A stretch of 64,000 bases of DNA from Cyclobacterium marinum DSM 745 (GTDB lineage: Bacteria > Bacteroidota > Bacteroidia > Cytophagales > Cyclobacteriaceae): the NCBI RefSeq assembly GCF_000222485.1, contig NC_015914.1:5562001-5626000 (forward strand), given 5' to 3'. The notes beneath the pieces are model-generated. The model saw only the letters and a list, made by a program, of their open reading frames with translations, was not told the origin of the DNA and searched no databases. A program made the translations under genes and the position numbers. Positions within the stretch are counted from its first letter, which is position 1. The number at the start of each line of letters is the position of its first letter. Of the stretch, positions 1 through 9,630 are shown in pieces.

Positions 1-991
1 GCAATGTAGCTTCTACCGTACCGGATGCAAACATTTCAGGTTTTAGCTGATTGTCTTTATTGGGCACTTCTACCCGGGCCTTGGCTACCCGGGTTTTTGG
101 ATTAATTACCGGATCTAAAAAGCTTATCTTGCTTTCAAACGTTTGGCCCGGGAGTGATTGAACTGTAAACCGCACCTGGTCTCCCTTATTTATCCAGGGC
201 ATATCCGACTCATACACATCAAACAGCACCCATACGCGTGATAAATTTGCAATCTCATAAATAGGTTCCCCTCGCTTGATGTAGTCACCCACATTAACAT
301 TTTTGCTCAACACATAGCCTGAAATGTCTGCCGTAATTGGAAATTCATCGGAAGGGGTACCACTTTCTAATATTTTATCTATCTGACCGTCTGAAAGCTT
401 CCAGTTTTTGAGTTTTGCCCGGGCTGATTTAAATAATTGTGGTTGTGTATCTTTGATTTTTTGCGCTTCAAACAATTCCTCCTGAGCAGTAACTAAATCA
501 GGCGAATAGATATAGGCAATTACCTGTCCCCTGCGCACATATTCACCTGTGAAGTTAACATTCAGTCGTTCAATTCTACCTGGAATGTGACTGGATTGAG
601 AGGAAACAAGCCGCTCATCTTCCTGTACCTTCCCGTTTAATCTAACTGTTTTCACTGGATCCATGGTACCCACAGTGGCAGTTCTAATATCAGCTAGTTG
701 CATGGCGGTAGGCGACATACTTACTGCCATTGGGTCAAGTACTTCATCCTGATCATCCTCCAAAGGAATGAGGTCCATTCCACAAATAGGACAGTCTCCG
801 GGTTCACTCTGACGGATCTGTGGGTGCATAGAGCAGGTCCATACGGTCTCTCCGGCTATTTCTGTCGTGTGCTGGTGCTCATCATCCATTTTACTCTCAG
901 ATGATGAACCACCAAAAATCAACCAACCCAGCAATAACCCTATTGCCAGTGTTGACAGTGCTATGATTATTATTTTTTTATTCGTATTCAT
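1..991 (-). CDS. cusB: Heavy-metal efflux RND periplasmic adaptor (CusB/CzcB type), partial
   Basis: The reading frame starts at the ATG at 991 on the minus strand and stays open to the window edge, so the C-terminus is missing. An N-terminal membrane segment (about residues 6-26) is followed by a metal-binding module at about residues 51-74, with C53, M55, H56, C67, C70 and M72 visible. This module is typical of adaptors for copper or silver pumps. The rest matches membrane-fusion-protein barrel-sandwich and beta-barrel sequence. In the family this protein links the inner-membrane RND pump to the TolC-type outer-membrane channel and passes on metal. It follows the TolC gene by 1 bp, last in the visible operon. 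Copper or silver as substrate is inferred from the metal-binding module. Confidence 0.9.
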   Translation of the reverse strand, partial: MNTNKKIIIIALSTLAIGLLLGWLIFGGSSSESKMDDEHQHTTEIAGETVWTCSMHPQIRQSEPGDCPICGMDLIPLEDDQDEVLDPMAVSMSPTAMQLADIRTATVGTMDPVKTVRLNGKVQEDERLVSSQSSHIPGRIERLNVNFTGEYVRRGQVIAYIYSPDLVTAQEELFEAQKIKDTQPQLFKSARAKLKNWKLSDGQIDKILESGTPSDEFPITADISGYVLSKNVNVGDYIKRGEPIYEIANLSRVWVLFDVYESDMPWINKGDQVRFTVQSLPGQTFESKISFLDPVINPKTRVAKARVEVPNKDNQLKPEMFASGTVEATL

Positions 992-992
992 C

Positions 993-2240
993 TTAATATG
1001 TTTTTGCAGTTAAGTAATTGAGTCTGGCCAGGGCAATTTGATACTGTGTTTCGGCCGTTGCCTTCATCTTTTCATATTTTAGTAACTGTTGCTGCATACG
1101 CAGCACTTCTTCAAACTCCTTTCCCGAATTGCCATATGCAGTAAAAAGCAGGTTAAGTGCTTGATTGGATTCCTGAATTTGCTGATCATACAGCTCAAGC
1201 AACTCTTGCTGTTGTTGAATTTCAAACCAAGACATTTCATAGTTTGACGTAAGGGTATTGGCAAAATCCTCTTTTTGGAGCGCAAAGCTTTCCTGCATGA
1301 GCTGTGCTTCTTTTACAGCCGCTTTATATTTGCTTCGGAAAATGGGAATGCTGACAGAAACCATCGGCATCAAGGCATTTTTACCATTGTCTTGGGGAGC
1401 TGCCATATCAGAAGCCAGATCTGTACGTTCTCCGACCATTACATAATCCAGCCCTACTCCAAACTTTGGAAGCCCTTGCTTATAGGCTACCTCCTCACTT
1501 GCCTCACTGGAGGCTATTTTTAAGTCCAATTCTTCCAACATAGGGTTGTTCGTAAGCAAAGAGTCCTTTCTAAAATTATCAGGCAAGGCTTGAGCAAAGA
1601 GAGAGTCCTCTACAATTACCAATGCGTCTTCCTCTCTGTTGAGCAGTTTATTAAACCGGGTCAGCAGAGGAACTTCCTTATCGTTCAGAATGGAAAGGTT
1701 GGTTTTGGCATCTTTCAACATAATATCAACACGCAAGAAGTCAACCATAGTACCCGCTCCATTTTCAAACTTCTTATTGGTAATGGTTTTATAAGACTCC
1801 AGTATTTCAATATTCTCCCGCTCAATCTCTTTCCATTGATTGAGCTCATAAAGCGGATAGTATGCTGCTGCGACCTGATAATACAAGCGGTTCCTGGCAT
1901 CCAGAAAAGACTGGTATTTAGCTTCAGCCATCAAAGCCGCAGCATCACCCTGTGCTTTCAAGGTACCAAACCAGGGAAACATCTGTGTTAAAGAAAACCT
2001 GGCCCGTTGCGGTCCCACCCTCGTTTCTACCGGTGAAATGAAATAGCCAAAAGAGAAATTAGGATCCGGCAAAGTATTTACCTGTTCCACTTTCTGAATA
2101 GCCGCTTCAAATTCCCGGTATTTCGCTTGTAGACCGGGATTGTTTTCTGCTGCTATTTTTAAATAGTCATCCAGGGTCTGCGCTTCACTCACGCTGGTTC
2201 CGAAAAAAACAAGTATTATGATATTTACAATGATCTTCAT
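993..2240 (-). CDS. TolC-family outer-membrane efflux protein
   Basis: This 415-residue protein has a signal peptide at about residues 1-20 (ending SEAQT) and two long alpha-helical halves rich in Gln, Glu and Ala, the pattern of the outer membrane efflux protein family. Trimers form the outer-membrane channel and periplasmic tunnel of tripartite pumps. The start ATG at 2240 overlaps the stop of the upstream pump gene (ATGA overlap, 2237-2240), which implies translational coupling. The adaptor gene follows after 1 bp. It should work with the CusA-like pump in export of monovalent metals. The family is clear; the substrate is inferred from the neighbours. Confidence 0.93.
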   Translation of the reverse strand: MKIIVNIIILVFFGTSVSEAQTLDDYLKIAAENNPGLQAKYREFEAAIQKVEQVNTLPDPNFSFGYFISPVETRVGPQRARFSLTQMFPWFGTLKAQGDAAALMAEAKYQSFLDARNRLYYQVAAAYYPLYELNQWKEIERENIEILESYKTITNKKFENGAGTMVDFLRVDIMLKDAKTNLSILNDKEVPLLTRFNKLLNREEDALVIVEDSLFAQALPDNFRKDSLLTNNPMLEELDLKIASSEASEEVAYKQGLPKFGVGLDYVMVGERTDLASDMAAPQDNGKNALMPMVSVSIPIFRSKYKAAVKEAQLMQESFALQKEDFANTLTSNYEMSWFEIQQQQELLELYDQQIQESNQALNLLFTAYGNSGKEFEEVLRMQQQLLKYEKMKATAETQYQIALARLNYLTAKTY

Positions 2241-5200
2241 GATTGTATCTTATTAAGTTTTCTTTCCTCTCTCATACAGTATAAAACCGGCACTATAAAG
2301 TAGGTGACCGCAGCGAAGAACATACCTCCAAATGCGGGAATAGCCATCGGGATCATGATGTCCGCACCACGTCCTGTTGAGGTTAGTATAGGAAGCAAAG
2401 CAATGATGGTTGTGGCAGACGTCATCACAGCTGGTTTTATTCTTCGTTGACCAGCTTCCACTGTTGCCGCTCTTATTCCTTTCAGATTATCTGTTTTATT
2501 TCTATCAAAACTTTGATCTAAATAAGTTGCCATTAACACACCATCATCTGTAGCAATGCCAAACAAGGCAATAAAGCCTACCCAAACAGCCACGCTCAAA
2601 TTGATAGTGTGTATCTGGAACAGGTCACGGAAATTGGTGCCGAATATGGAGAAGTCCGCAAACCAGGTCTGGCCATACAGCCATAACATGATAAAGCCCC
2701 CGCTAAATGCCATGGCAATACCAGTAAATACCATCAATGAAGTGGCTACAGATTTGAATTGGAAGTAGAGAATAAGGAACACAATACCTAGAACGAGCGG
2801 TACTATAATAGTCAGCCTTTTCTCTGCCCGCACCTGATTTTCATAGCTCCCAGAGAACTTATAGCTGATCCCGGCAGGAACAATTAATTCCCCTGAATCT
2901 ATCTTGGCCTGGATAGCCGCTTGCGCGTCATTGACTACCCCAACTTCAGAGTATCCATCCCTTTTATCAAACAGTACATAGCCTACCAAAAAGGTTTCCT
3001 CACTTTTGATCGCCTGTGGCCCCCTCACATACTCAAAGTCCACTACCTGGCTGATCGGTATTTGTGCTCCTGTAGGTGTAGGCAGCAGGATTTTACCTAA
3101 TGACTCAGGGTCGTCCCTGAGTTCACGGGGGTAGCGTACCCTCACTGGAAAACGCTCGCGTCCTTCCACGGTAGAAGTAATCTTCATTCCTCCGATAGCA
3201 GTTTCAATGGTTTGCTGTACATCTTCCACATTCAATCCATAGCGAGATATTTCATCACGGTTAATATTCAAATGAAGGTAGGGTTTACCTACAATCCGGT
3301 CGGCAAATACGGCCTCTGCTTTTACCGAAGGAACATTCTTAAGTACTTCTTCCAGTTGTAGCCCGAAATCTTCAATGGTTTTCAGGTCAGGGCCGTACAC
3401 TTTGATTCCCATTGGGGCTCTCATACCTGTTTGAAGCATGACCAGTCGGGTTTCAATAGGCTGCAGCTTAGGTGCTGAAGTTACTCCCGGTATTTTGGTG
3501 ACCTTCACGATTTCATTCCAGATATCATCCGGGGACTTTATCTGTGGCCGCCAGTTGCGGAAATAATTCCCGTTATCATCAGGTATGAGTTCCTCCAAGA
3601 TAACCCCTCGGTTAATGGCTTCCTCATTAGAAAGACTATCACCGCTGTTTAGTATGAAGCGATCTTCCTTATCAACTTTAAACCTTACCCGATGCCCTTT
3701 TTCACTGAGCATGTACTCCGGTTTATAGTTGATAATATTTTCATACATGGAAATGGGTGCCGGATCCAAAGCAGATTCTACACGTCCAAGTTTTCCCACC
3801 GTGAGATCTACCTCGGGAATATTAGTCAGTAACATATCAAGTTGTCCAACCACTTTGCGGTTATACTCAATGCCGGAATGAGGCATGGAGGTAGGCATAA
3901 GTAGGAAACTCCCTTCATCAAGGGAAGGCATAAATTCTTTGCCCACACCCGGGAAGGTATGGGTCAGGCCAGACCAGACTGTAGTAGTCTGAAGATCCCA
4001 GCCGAGCTTATCAAACGCTTTAGGTATAAACCCAAAAACAGTATTAAAACCCAACCAGACATTAGCGCCAAGCAAAATCAAGAAAGTAGGTATTAATAGA
4101 AACTTAACTTTATTATCCAGGCACCATTTTAATATAGATTTATAATAATACTCTAAAAGCGTAAACGACCCCAGGATAAATCCTACCAACAAGGTCACAA
4201 ATATAAAGTTGAGTAATAGAGACTTTGAGGCTCCTAGTGGTAGCCAATATTTGGCTAAAAGCCATGTTGCACCAATGAGTACAATGATCAGCTCGGCATA
4301 ATTGTAGAGAAATAATACAGGTTTAGAAAAGTTTGCTTTTTTAGTGTCAAAAATATTCTTTAAAATTCCGATTGTACCAAATAGTACCAGCAATACGCCA
4401 CCCCATATCTGACCGATAACAAGTCCTATAATTCCCAGTACTACTAAAGCGTAGCCGCCATATTTCTTTACAAATTTATTATTGATTTTGAACCCAAAGA
4501 ACCAATGTGCCAAAGTAGGCATGATCAATAGACTCACCAACAGGGCAGCTATCAAGGCAAAGGTTTTAGTGAATGCCAAAGGCCCAAAGAGCTTTCCTTC
4601 GGCAGCTTGCATGGTAAAGACCGGAATGAAGCTGACAATGGTGGTAGAAACAGCAGTGAGAATAGCAGTACCCACTTCTGAAGCTCCATTGTAAATGGTT
4701 TCTATCAGTCTTTGACCGGGAGGAGCTTCATCTATATGCTTGATAATATTTTCGGAAAGTATAACGCCCAAGTCCACCATTGTACCAATTGCAATGGCAA
4801 TTCCTGACAAGGCCACTATATTGGCATCCACGCCAAAGTAGCGCATTGCTATAAACACCATCAAGACCGCGATAGGCAAGATACTTGAAATGAGAAATGA
4901 AGCCCTGAGATTATACACCATCACGATCACTACCAAAATGGTAATGAGCACTTGAAGCGAAATAGCTTCTTCCAGGGTTCCCAATGTTTCATAAATGAGT
5001 TCGGAGCGGTCATAAAATGGAACGATAGTCAACTGGCTTTCCCTTCCATTTTCCAACGTTTTTTTAGGCAGGCCTGGGGCAATTTCTTTAATCTTATCCT
5101 TGACGTTGTTAATGACCTGTAAGGGGTTAGCACCATAGCGGGCCACCACTACTCCACCTACCACTTCAGCACCATCTTTATCCAGCAGTCCTCTTCGGGT

Positions 5201-6076
5201 GGATGGGCCCAGGGTAACTACACCAATGTCTTTAATACGGACGGGAACATTTTCCTGAACAGCAACTACGGCCTTTTCAATGTCTTCCACTTTTTTGATG
5301 TAACCCAAACCACGCACCAGGTATTCTGCCTGGTTGATCTCAATGGTTTTAGCCCCTACGTCTTTATTTGATTTCTGTACTGCCTGCATTACTTTATGCA
5401 AGGGGATATCATAAGCTTTTAGGGCATCGGGATTAACATCAATCTGATATTCCTGTACAAAGCCTCCTATGGAAGCTACTTCCGAAACGCCTTCCGTTGC
5501 ATTTAGTCCATATTTGACGTAGAAGTCCTGTACGGTACGGATTTCGTGCAAATCCCAACCCCCAGTAGGGTTTCCATCTTTATCTCTGCCCTCAATGGTA
5601 TACCAATACACCTGGCCCAGGGCAGTGGCATCAGGCCCGAGTGCCGGCTGTACCCCTTCCGGCAATAAGCCTGAAGGCAAGGAACTGAGTTTCTCAAGGA
5701 TACGGGAGCGAGACCAGTAAAACTCTACATCTTCACTGAAAATGATGAAGATACTGGAGAAGCCAAATATGGAAGAACTCCTTATAGATTTTACGCCCGG
5801 TATACCCAATAGATATGTAGTCAATGGATAAGAAATCTGATCCTCAATATCCTGTGGAGACCGGCCTTGCCATTGGGTAAATACAATTTGCTGATTCTCC
5901 CCAATATCTGGTATGGCATCCACGGGGACGGGGTCGGAAGGCAATGCCCCTATTTGCCAGCCGAAAGGGGCGGTAACAATGCCCCAGGCAATAAAGCCAA
6001 TTAATATGAGAACGGTAACCAACTTGTTCTCAAGAAAATATCTTATAATTTTATTAAGCATATTATTTACATTCAA
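2237..6076 (-). CDS. cusA: CusA/CzcA-family heavy-metal efflux RND permease
   Basis: This 1279-residue inner-membrane proton/metal antiporter subunit opens with the RND N-terminus (PVDAIPDIGENQ) and has the HME-RND TM4 motif with acidic residues (TMVDLGVILSENI). Porter-domain segments such as EFMPSLDEGSFLLMP are present, and the C-terminal half carries ATDDGVLMATY. CusA-type pumps are commonly about 1040-1050 residues. The excess here is largely an inserted hydrophobic region at about residues 530-660 with several predicted extra membrane helices. The start could also be the second Met (6061). It is the first pump gene of the operon, followed by TolC with a 4-bp overlap, and a copper-associated HYC_CC_PP gene lies upstream. 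Confidence 0.94.
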   Translation of the reverse strand: MNVNNMLNKIIRYFLENKLVTVLILIGFIAWGIVTAPFGWQIGALPSDPVPVDAIPDIGENQQIVFTQWQGRSPQDIEDQISYPLTTYLLGIPGVKSIRSSSIFGFSSIFIIFSEDVEFYWSRSRILEKLSSLPSGLLPEGVQPALGPDATALGQVYWYTIEGRDKDGNPTGGWDLHEIRTVQDFYVKYGLNATEGVSEVASIGGFVQEYQIDVNPDALKAYDIPLHKVMQAVQKSNKDVGAKTIEINQAEYLVRGLGYIKKVEDIEKAVVAVQENVPVRIKDIGVVTLGPSTRRGLLDKDGAEVVGGVVVARYGANPLQVINNVKDKIKEIAPGLPKKTLENGRESQLTIVPFYDRSELIYETLGTLEEAISLQVLITILVVIVMVYNLRASFLISSILPIAVLMVFIAMRYFGVDANIVALSGIAIAIGTMVDLGVILSENIIKHIDEAPPGQRLIETIYNGASEVGTAILTAVSTTIVSFIPVFTMQAAEGKLFGPLAFTKTFALIAALLVSLLIMPTLAHWFFGFKINNKFVKKYGGYALVVLGIIGLVIGQIWGGVLLVLFGTIGILKNIFDTKKANFSKPVLFLYNYAELIIVLIGATWLLAKYWLPLGASKSLLLNFIFVTLLVGFILGSFTLLEYYYKSILKWCLDNKVKFLLIPTFLILLGANVWLGFNTVFGFIPKAFDKLGWDLQTTTVWSGLTHTFPGVGKEFMPSLDEGSFLLMPTSMPHSGIEYNRKVVGQLDMLLTNIPEVDLTVGKLGRVESALDPAPISMYENIINYKPEYMLSEKGHRVRFKVDKEDRFILNSGDSLSNEEAINRGVILEELIPDDNGNYFRNWRPQIKSPDDIWNEIVKVTKIPGVTSAPKLQPIETRLVMLQTGMRAPMGIKVYGPDLKTIEDFGLQLEEVLKNVPSVKAEAVFADRIVGKPYLHLNINRDEISRYGLNVEDVQQTIETAIGGMKITSTVEGRERFPVRVRYPRELRDDPESLGKILLPTPTGAQIPISQVVDFEYVRGPQAIKSEETFLVGYVLFDKRDGYSEVGVVNDAQAAIQAKIDSGELIVPAGISYKFSGSYENQVRAEKRLTIIVPLVLGIVFLILYFQFKSVATSLMVFTGIAMAFSGGFIMLWLYGQTWFADFSIFGTNFRDLFQIHTINLSVAVWVGFIALFGIATDDGVLMATYLDQSFDRNKTDNLKGIRAATVEAGQRRIKPAVMTSATTIIALLPILTSTGRGADIMIPMAIPAFGGMFFAAVTYFIVPVLYCMREERKLNKIQS

Positions 6077-6163
6077 TTTTTAAATTGATTTAAAAGGCAT
6101 AGAAATAATGCCTCCAGGCCTTAGCGAGCTATGCCCTTGATCACGATTAATTGAATGAAATGC

Positions 6164-6583
6164 TTAAATAAGGAAGGACTGAACGAGTATAGGTATATCG
6201 CGTTCAATCAAAGGAGGGGAATAGTTTTTATATTCTGTTTTGTCTGCTTCAGAAGAATATGTTATGCCGATAAAGGTTGCAAAAAATGCGGCTACAAATT
6301 CTAAGCTTAACGAACTACCAATAACCTGAGCTTGAAATTCATCTTCTACCTCAAGAGATTGATACTCATTTTCACAGCAGGGTTTTTTCTTGAATTGATT
6401 TTCTTTTGACGTTTCGGTTTCACAACCGCTTTCCATATCGGACATACCACAATGTAATTCTGTATGGCCAACTACTATTTGCGTTTCCATTGCCATTCCT
6501 CCACAATAGTGTGTTACCATTGCAAAGCCGGAATTGCCAGCCAGAAAAATTAAAAGTAGCGATATGGAAATTATTCTTTTCAA
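6164..6583 (-). CDS. HYC_CC_PP family small secreted protein
   Basis: This 139-residue protein has an N-terminal signal peptide (about 1-20), then HYCGG near residue 26, a cysteine- and methionine-rich stretch, KPCCEN near residue 93, a hydrophobic segment near residues 108-120 and YSPPL near the C-terminus. These are the three motifs that name the HYC_CC_PP family of Bacteroidota. Such genes lie next to copper/silver efflux genes. A periplasmic metal-sensing or metal-binding role is inferred from the Cys/His/Met content and position, not proven. It is 87 bp upstream of the CusA gene on the same strand and is probably the first gene of the metal operon. Confidence 0.8.
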   Translation of the reverse strand: MKRIISISLLLIFLAGNSGFAMVTHYCGGMAMETQIVVGHTELHCGMSDMESGCETETSKENQFKKKPCCENEYQSLEVEDEFQAQVIGSSLSLEFVAAFFATFIGITYSSEADKTEYKNYSPPLIERDIPILVQSFLI

Positions 6584-6734
6584 GAAATTATCTTCTTTAG
6601 TAATTTTGATATACGCAAAGTAAACCTAAATGATTCATGTTCCTGTTCAATATCTTGTTTTAAATGTATGAAATTTCGACTACCTAAAGTATTCAAATAA
6701 AAGGCACTCACTAAATTAAAACTAATCATTAAAC

Positions 6735-6917
6735 TTACAAGTACTGTGTTTTTTGCAATTTGAGATGGAAATCCACTGAAACTGCGACTTTTACTTTTAC
6801 TGCTCCAAACATTTTATGAGGAGGTTGCAGTCCAAAATCGGAAAAATAAAACATACTTGAACCTTTCAAATGTTTATAATAGCTACAAGTAGAATAAACA
6901 CCATTAGTTTTTATTGA
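6735..6917 (-). pseudogene. YceI-family C-terminal remnant
   Basis: In the 470-bp gap between the HYC_CC_PP gene and the porin gene, one minus-strand frame bounded by stops encodes about 60 residues. These include GSSMFYFSDFGLQPPHKMFG and then VKVK and DFHLKLQ. This is the normal C-terminal strand pattern of YceI-domain proteins, comparable to DPPKAMFGTIKTGDKL in the intact YceI gene at 8342-8902. No start codon or N-terminal YceI part is found in frame upstream, so it looks like the decayed 3' end of a second yceI gene. The rest of the gap shows nothing I recognise. Confidence 0.55.
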
Positions 6918-7056
6918 TTAAACTGTTTCCTTTCTTAATAGTGCTTTGTCAAAACTCACTTTTTTAAGAATAACTTTACAATATTCAAGCTTATCCATAA
7001 TTTAAATCAGCATTGAGAAAAGTGCAGGAAATAATATCCGGCACCTATTCTCCTGT

Positions 7057-8328
7057 TTAAAAACTTATTACTGCTTCTATGTTTATGCCATCAAATTCAC
7101 CTCCATTGTATTTGGTGCCTGTCCAGCCTTCTCCTTCGTAATTTTGATTTACATATTCCAGCTTTGTCATTACATTTTTAGTAATGAACCAACCACCGCC
7201 TATATTAAGCCTGTTAATTTTCTGTGTAAGTGCATTTTCAACCATCTCTCCTGAAACAGTATTGTATCTTCCTCCTAAATAAAACTGTTTTGTGCTACCA
7301 AAACGATAAAGAAGCTCACTGGCTAGTTGAGTAAAAACCCCTCCTCCTTGATCGTCACTGTTTGAGGCAACTTCGTAAATCCCGAAAAACTCCAACCCTT
7401 TATAATTTATAAATGGATTGACCTGAATAGCTGTTAATTTCTTAAACCTTGGATTGAATCGACCCTCGAACGCATTCACTCCCTCCCCATCTAATGTTTG
7501 CATAACATTATAATACCGGGAACCTGCACGATCACCACCATAGATCCAAGTACCTGTAGTTGTACCTTTGTTAATGTACCAAGAGCTTGTCAAACGCAAT
7601 CTAAAATCCTCAGTTAATTGATTATCATAACCGATTTTCCCAAAAAAGGAAGGCTTGTTGTCAGTATTCTCATTGATCACCACATTCTGGTTGAGCTTAC
7701 CGTTAGTAATGCCTATTACACCCAAAAATCCATTTTTCATTACGGTAACCTCTCCGAAAGCTTCTGTTGAAAACGAATCCATGATGTAGTTTCCTACAAA
7801 TGGGTTAAAAATGGCACGTGCATTATCACTTCTTCTAAAGTGGGCATCTCCATAATTGAATTCATCTAATCCTATAGTTACACGAGCCACGTCCATAAAA
7901 TTCTGCAGGAAACCTGGCTTTATGAAGTCCAATTTGTCAATTTGAAGATATCCTCCTTTGACCCAGGTTTCCTGATGATTTTTCGATGAAAGATAAGTTC
8001 TCAGGTGCATTCTTAGCCCATCGTATAGCTGAACGTCTACATTAAGATTAGCCGCAGGAAGATTGAAATTTGAACCCAGGTCTACCAAATTATTCAGTGA
8101 ATTGGTTTGATTGATACTTTGGAACTGCATGGCAAAATCACCTCCCACACGTACTTTGACCCCATCAAAATTTGAAGTGTCCTGTTTTGAAGACTCAAAC
8201 ACATTAAGACCAACTTTGTTATTGGGCCTGAAATATTGTAAGGCAGGTTGCTGCGCATACACTGCCCCTGAAATTAGAAAGGTCAGCGAAAGTAGGGTGG
8301 TTTTATACCAATTATTATTAGTTTTCAT
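7057..8328 (-). CDS. Outer-membrane beta-barrel porin-like protein
   Basis: This 423-residue protein has a signal peptide ending near residue 25 (AVYAQQ). It then has alternating amphipathic strands with many aromatic residues and a terminal phenylalanine (EAVISF), as expected for an outer-membrane beta-barrel. Length and pattern resemble the porin families of Bacteroidota (phosphate-selective-porin-like), but no substrate motif is visible. It lies 13 bp downstream of the YceI gene on the same strand, so the two are probably co-transcribed. Function beyond 'porin-like barrel' is not assigned. Confidence 0.75.
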   Translation of the reverse strand: MKTNNNWYKTTLLSLTFLISGAVYAQQPALQYFRPNNKVGLNVFESSKQDTSNFDGVKVRVGGDFAMQFQSINQTNSLNNLVDLGSNFNLPAANLNVDVQLYDGLRMHLRTYLSSKNHQETWVKGGYLQIDKLDFIKPGFLQNFMDVARVTIGLDEFNYGDAHFRRSDNARAIFNPFVGNYIMDSFSTEAFGEVTVMKNGFLGVIGITNGKLNQNVVINENTDNKPSFFGKIGYDNQLTEDFRLRLTSSWYINKGTTTGTWIYGGDRAGSRYYNVMQTLDGEGVNAFEGRFNPRFKKLTAIQVNPFINYKGLEFFGIYEVASNSDDQGGGVFTQLASELLYRFGSTKQFYLGGRYNTVSGEMVENALTQKINRLNIGGGWFITKNVMTKLEYVNQNYEGEGWTGTKYNGGEFDGINIEAVISF

Positions 8329-8341
8329 AATTATCTGAATT

Positions 8342-8902
8342 CTATTTTATTAACTTAAAAATTGTTTCAAAGGAAATTTGTAGTTTATCTCCCGTTTTAA
8401 TAGTGCCAAACATTGCTTTTGGAGGATCCATTTTAAATTGCGTAAAATTGACAGGAAATGATCCTATAAATTGTATAGTATCTCCACTAATTTCATAATC
8501 CACTTTAAATGACATAAGGTGTGTATTACCTGCAATAGTAAGGTTTGCCATTGCCTGTAAGGACTGGTCTGTTAATGCCTTTACTTCTACAAGGCTGAAT
8601 TGTATTTCGGGAAATTCCTTTGTATTGAGTGCTTCGTAAGCATTGTTATCCATGCTGCCTTTTCCACTTTTTAATGAAGTCGCTGGCAAATTGATAACCA
8701 TTGAATTGATGCCTGTAATCTTATTCCCCTTTAATTCAATCTCAGCACTACCTTTAGCTTTATCCGATATCATTTCCCAATCATGGATAGTGGAAGTACC
8801 TTCCACTTTTAACTCCTGATCAGTCGAGAGCGTAAAGGAATTCTGTGCGACTGTTTCTACACCAGCCACTATAAATACAGCCAATAAAAGAGTCCACTTC
8901 AT
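8342..8902 (-). CDS. YceI family periplasmic protein
   Basis: The chosen start is the Met at 8902, which gives a clean signal peptide (MKWTLLLAVF, ending VAQN). An upstream in-frame ATG at 8938 would add 12 basic residues in front of it. The mature part is a YceI lipocalin-like fold: EGTSTIHDWEM near the N-terminus, then alternating strands, then DPPKAMFGTIKTGDKLQISF at the C-terminus. YceI proteins bind isoprenoid or other lipidic ligands in the periplasm; the ligand here is unknown. It is first in a two-gene unit with the porin. A TACATTTG box lies upstream at 8964-8971. Confidence 0.85.
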   Translation of the reverse strand: MKWTLLLAVFIVAGVETVAQNSFTLSTDQELKVEGTSTIHDWEMISDKAKGSAEIELKGNKITGINSMVINLPATSLKSGKGSMDNNAYEALNTKEFPEIQFSLVEVKALTDQSLQAMANLTIAGNTHLMSFKVDYEISGDTIQFIGSFPVNFTQFKMDPPKAMFGTIKTGDKLQISFETIFKLIK

Positions 8903-8963
8903 TTGAATTTTATGTTTTAACCGCCTCTTTAAATGCATATTTTCTCTTGCTTTAAATTATTTA

Positions 8964-8971
8964 CAAATGTA
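8964..8971 (-). promoter_or_regulatory. Bacteroidota -7 promoter box upstream of the YceI gene
   Basis: On the minus strand this reads TACATTTG, an exact TAnnTTTG match, 26 bp before the longer ORF start and 62 bp before the chosen YceI start. No TTTG -33 element is seen at the usual spacing, so the call rests on the -7 box alone. The rest of the interval 8939-9630 holds nothing I can assign. Confidence 0.45.
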
Positions 8972-9630
8972 TTGAGGCCTACTGAGGAGATCAGTACATT
9001 ATTATGGCTATTATGTATGAGTTTATGGTAAGAATATAGCTTAAACTTTATTTTCAGTGTTGATTTAAAATAGTAACCGGGAAAGGAATGGGAAAAGTAG
9101 GCTGTTGTATTCTTCCTAATAATACAAGTTGGGGCTTTAGTAAAAACTGGACATCAACGAATTGCAACAGCAATAATTAAATTAATTAATTTGAATTGGT
9201 CCTTTTCACATTTCAAACCAAGTAATTTCTTTTCATCACAATGGTTTTATAAAAAGTAAATCTTCCTGAAAGAAAGCCCTTATCAATTTAATATACTTAA
9301 TAGGTTGCAATCGGATCGCAAACGAAGAAATTAGCTACAATACTCATGCATGGCAAGGGCTCAAAAGGTTCTCTTTTCAAATAATCATAATTTAGAAACT
9401 ATAAAATTTTGTGTAATTGAAATGCCTGTTATCGAGATAAAGTAAAATCCTATCATCAAAACTGCCTCAGAAAACTTCGATAGGCTATATGCACCACCTC
9501 CCGAATCTTTCCTTTACAATTATTCAGCCTACCTCTATTCCATCAACTTTCTATTAATAAATGACATACGAGCCATCTATATTTACCTAAATGTAGAAAG
9601 TACTGCAATTTGGAATCGTAGAATCCGAGC

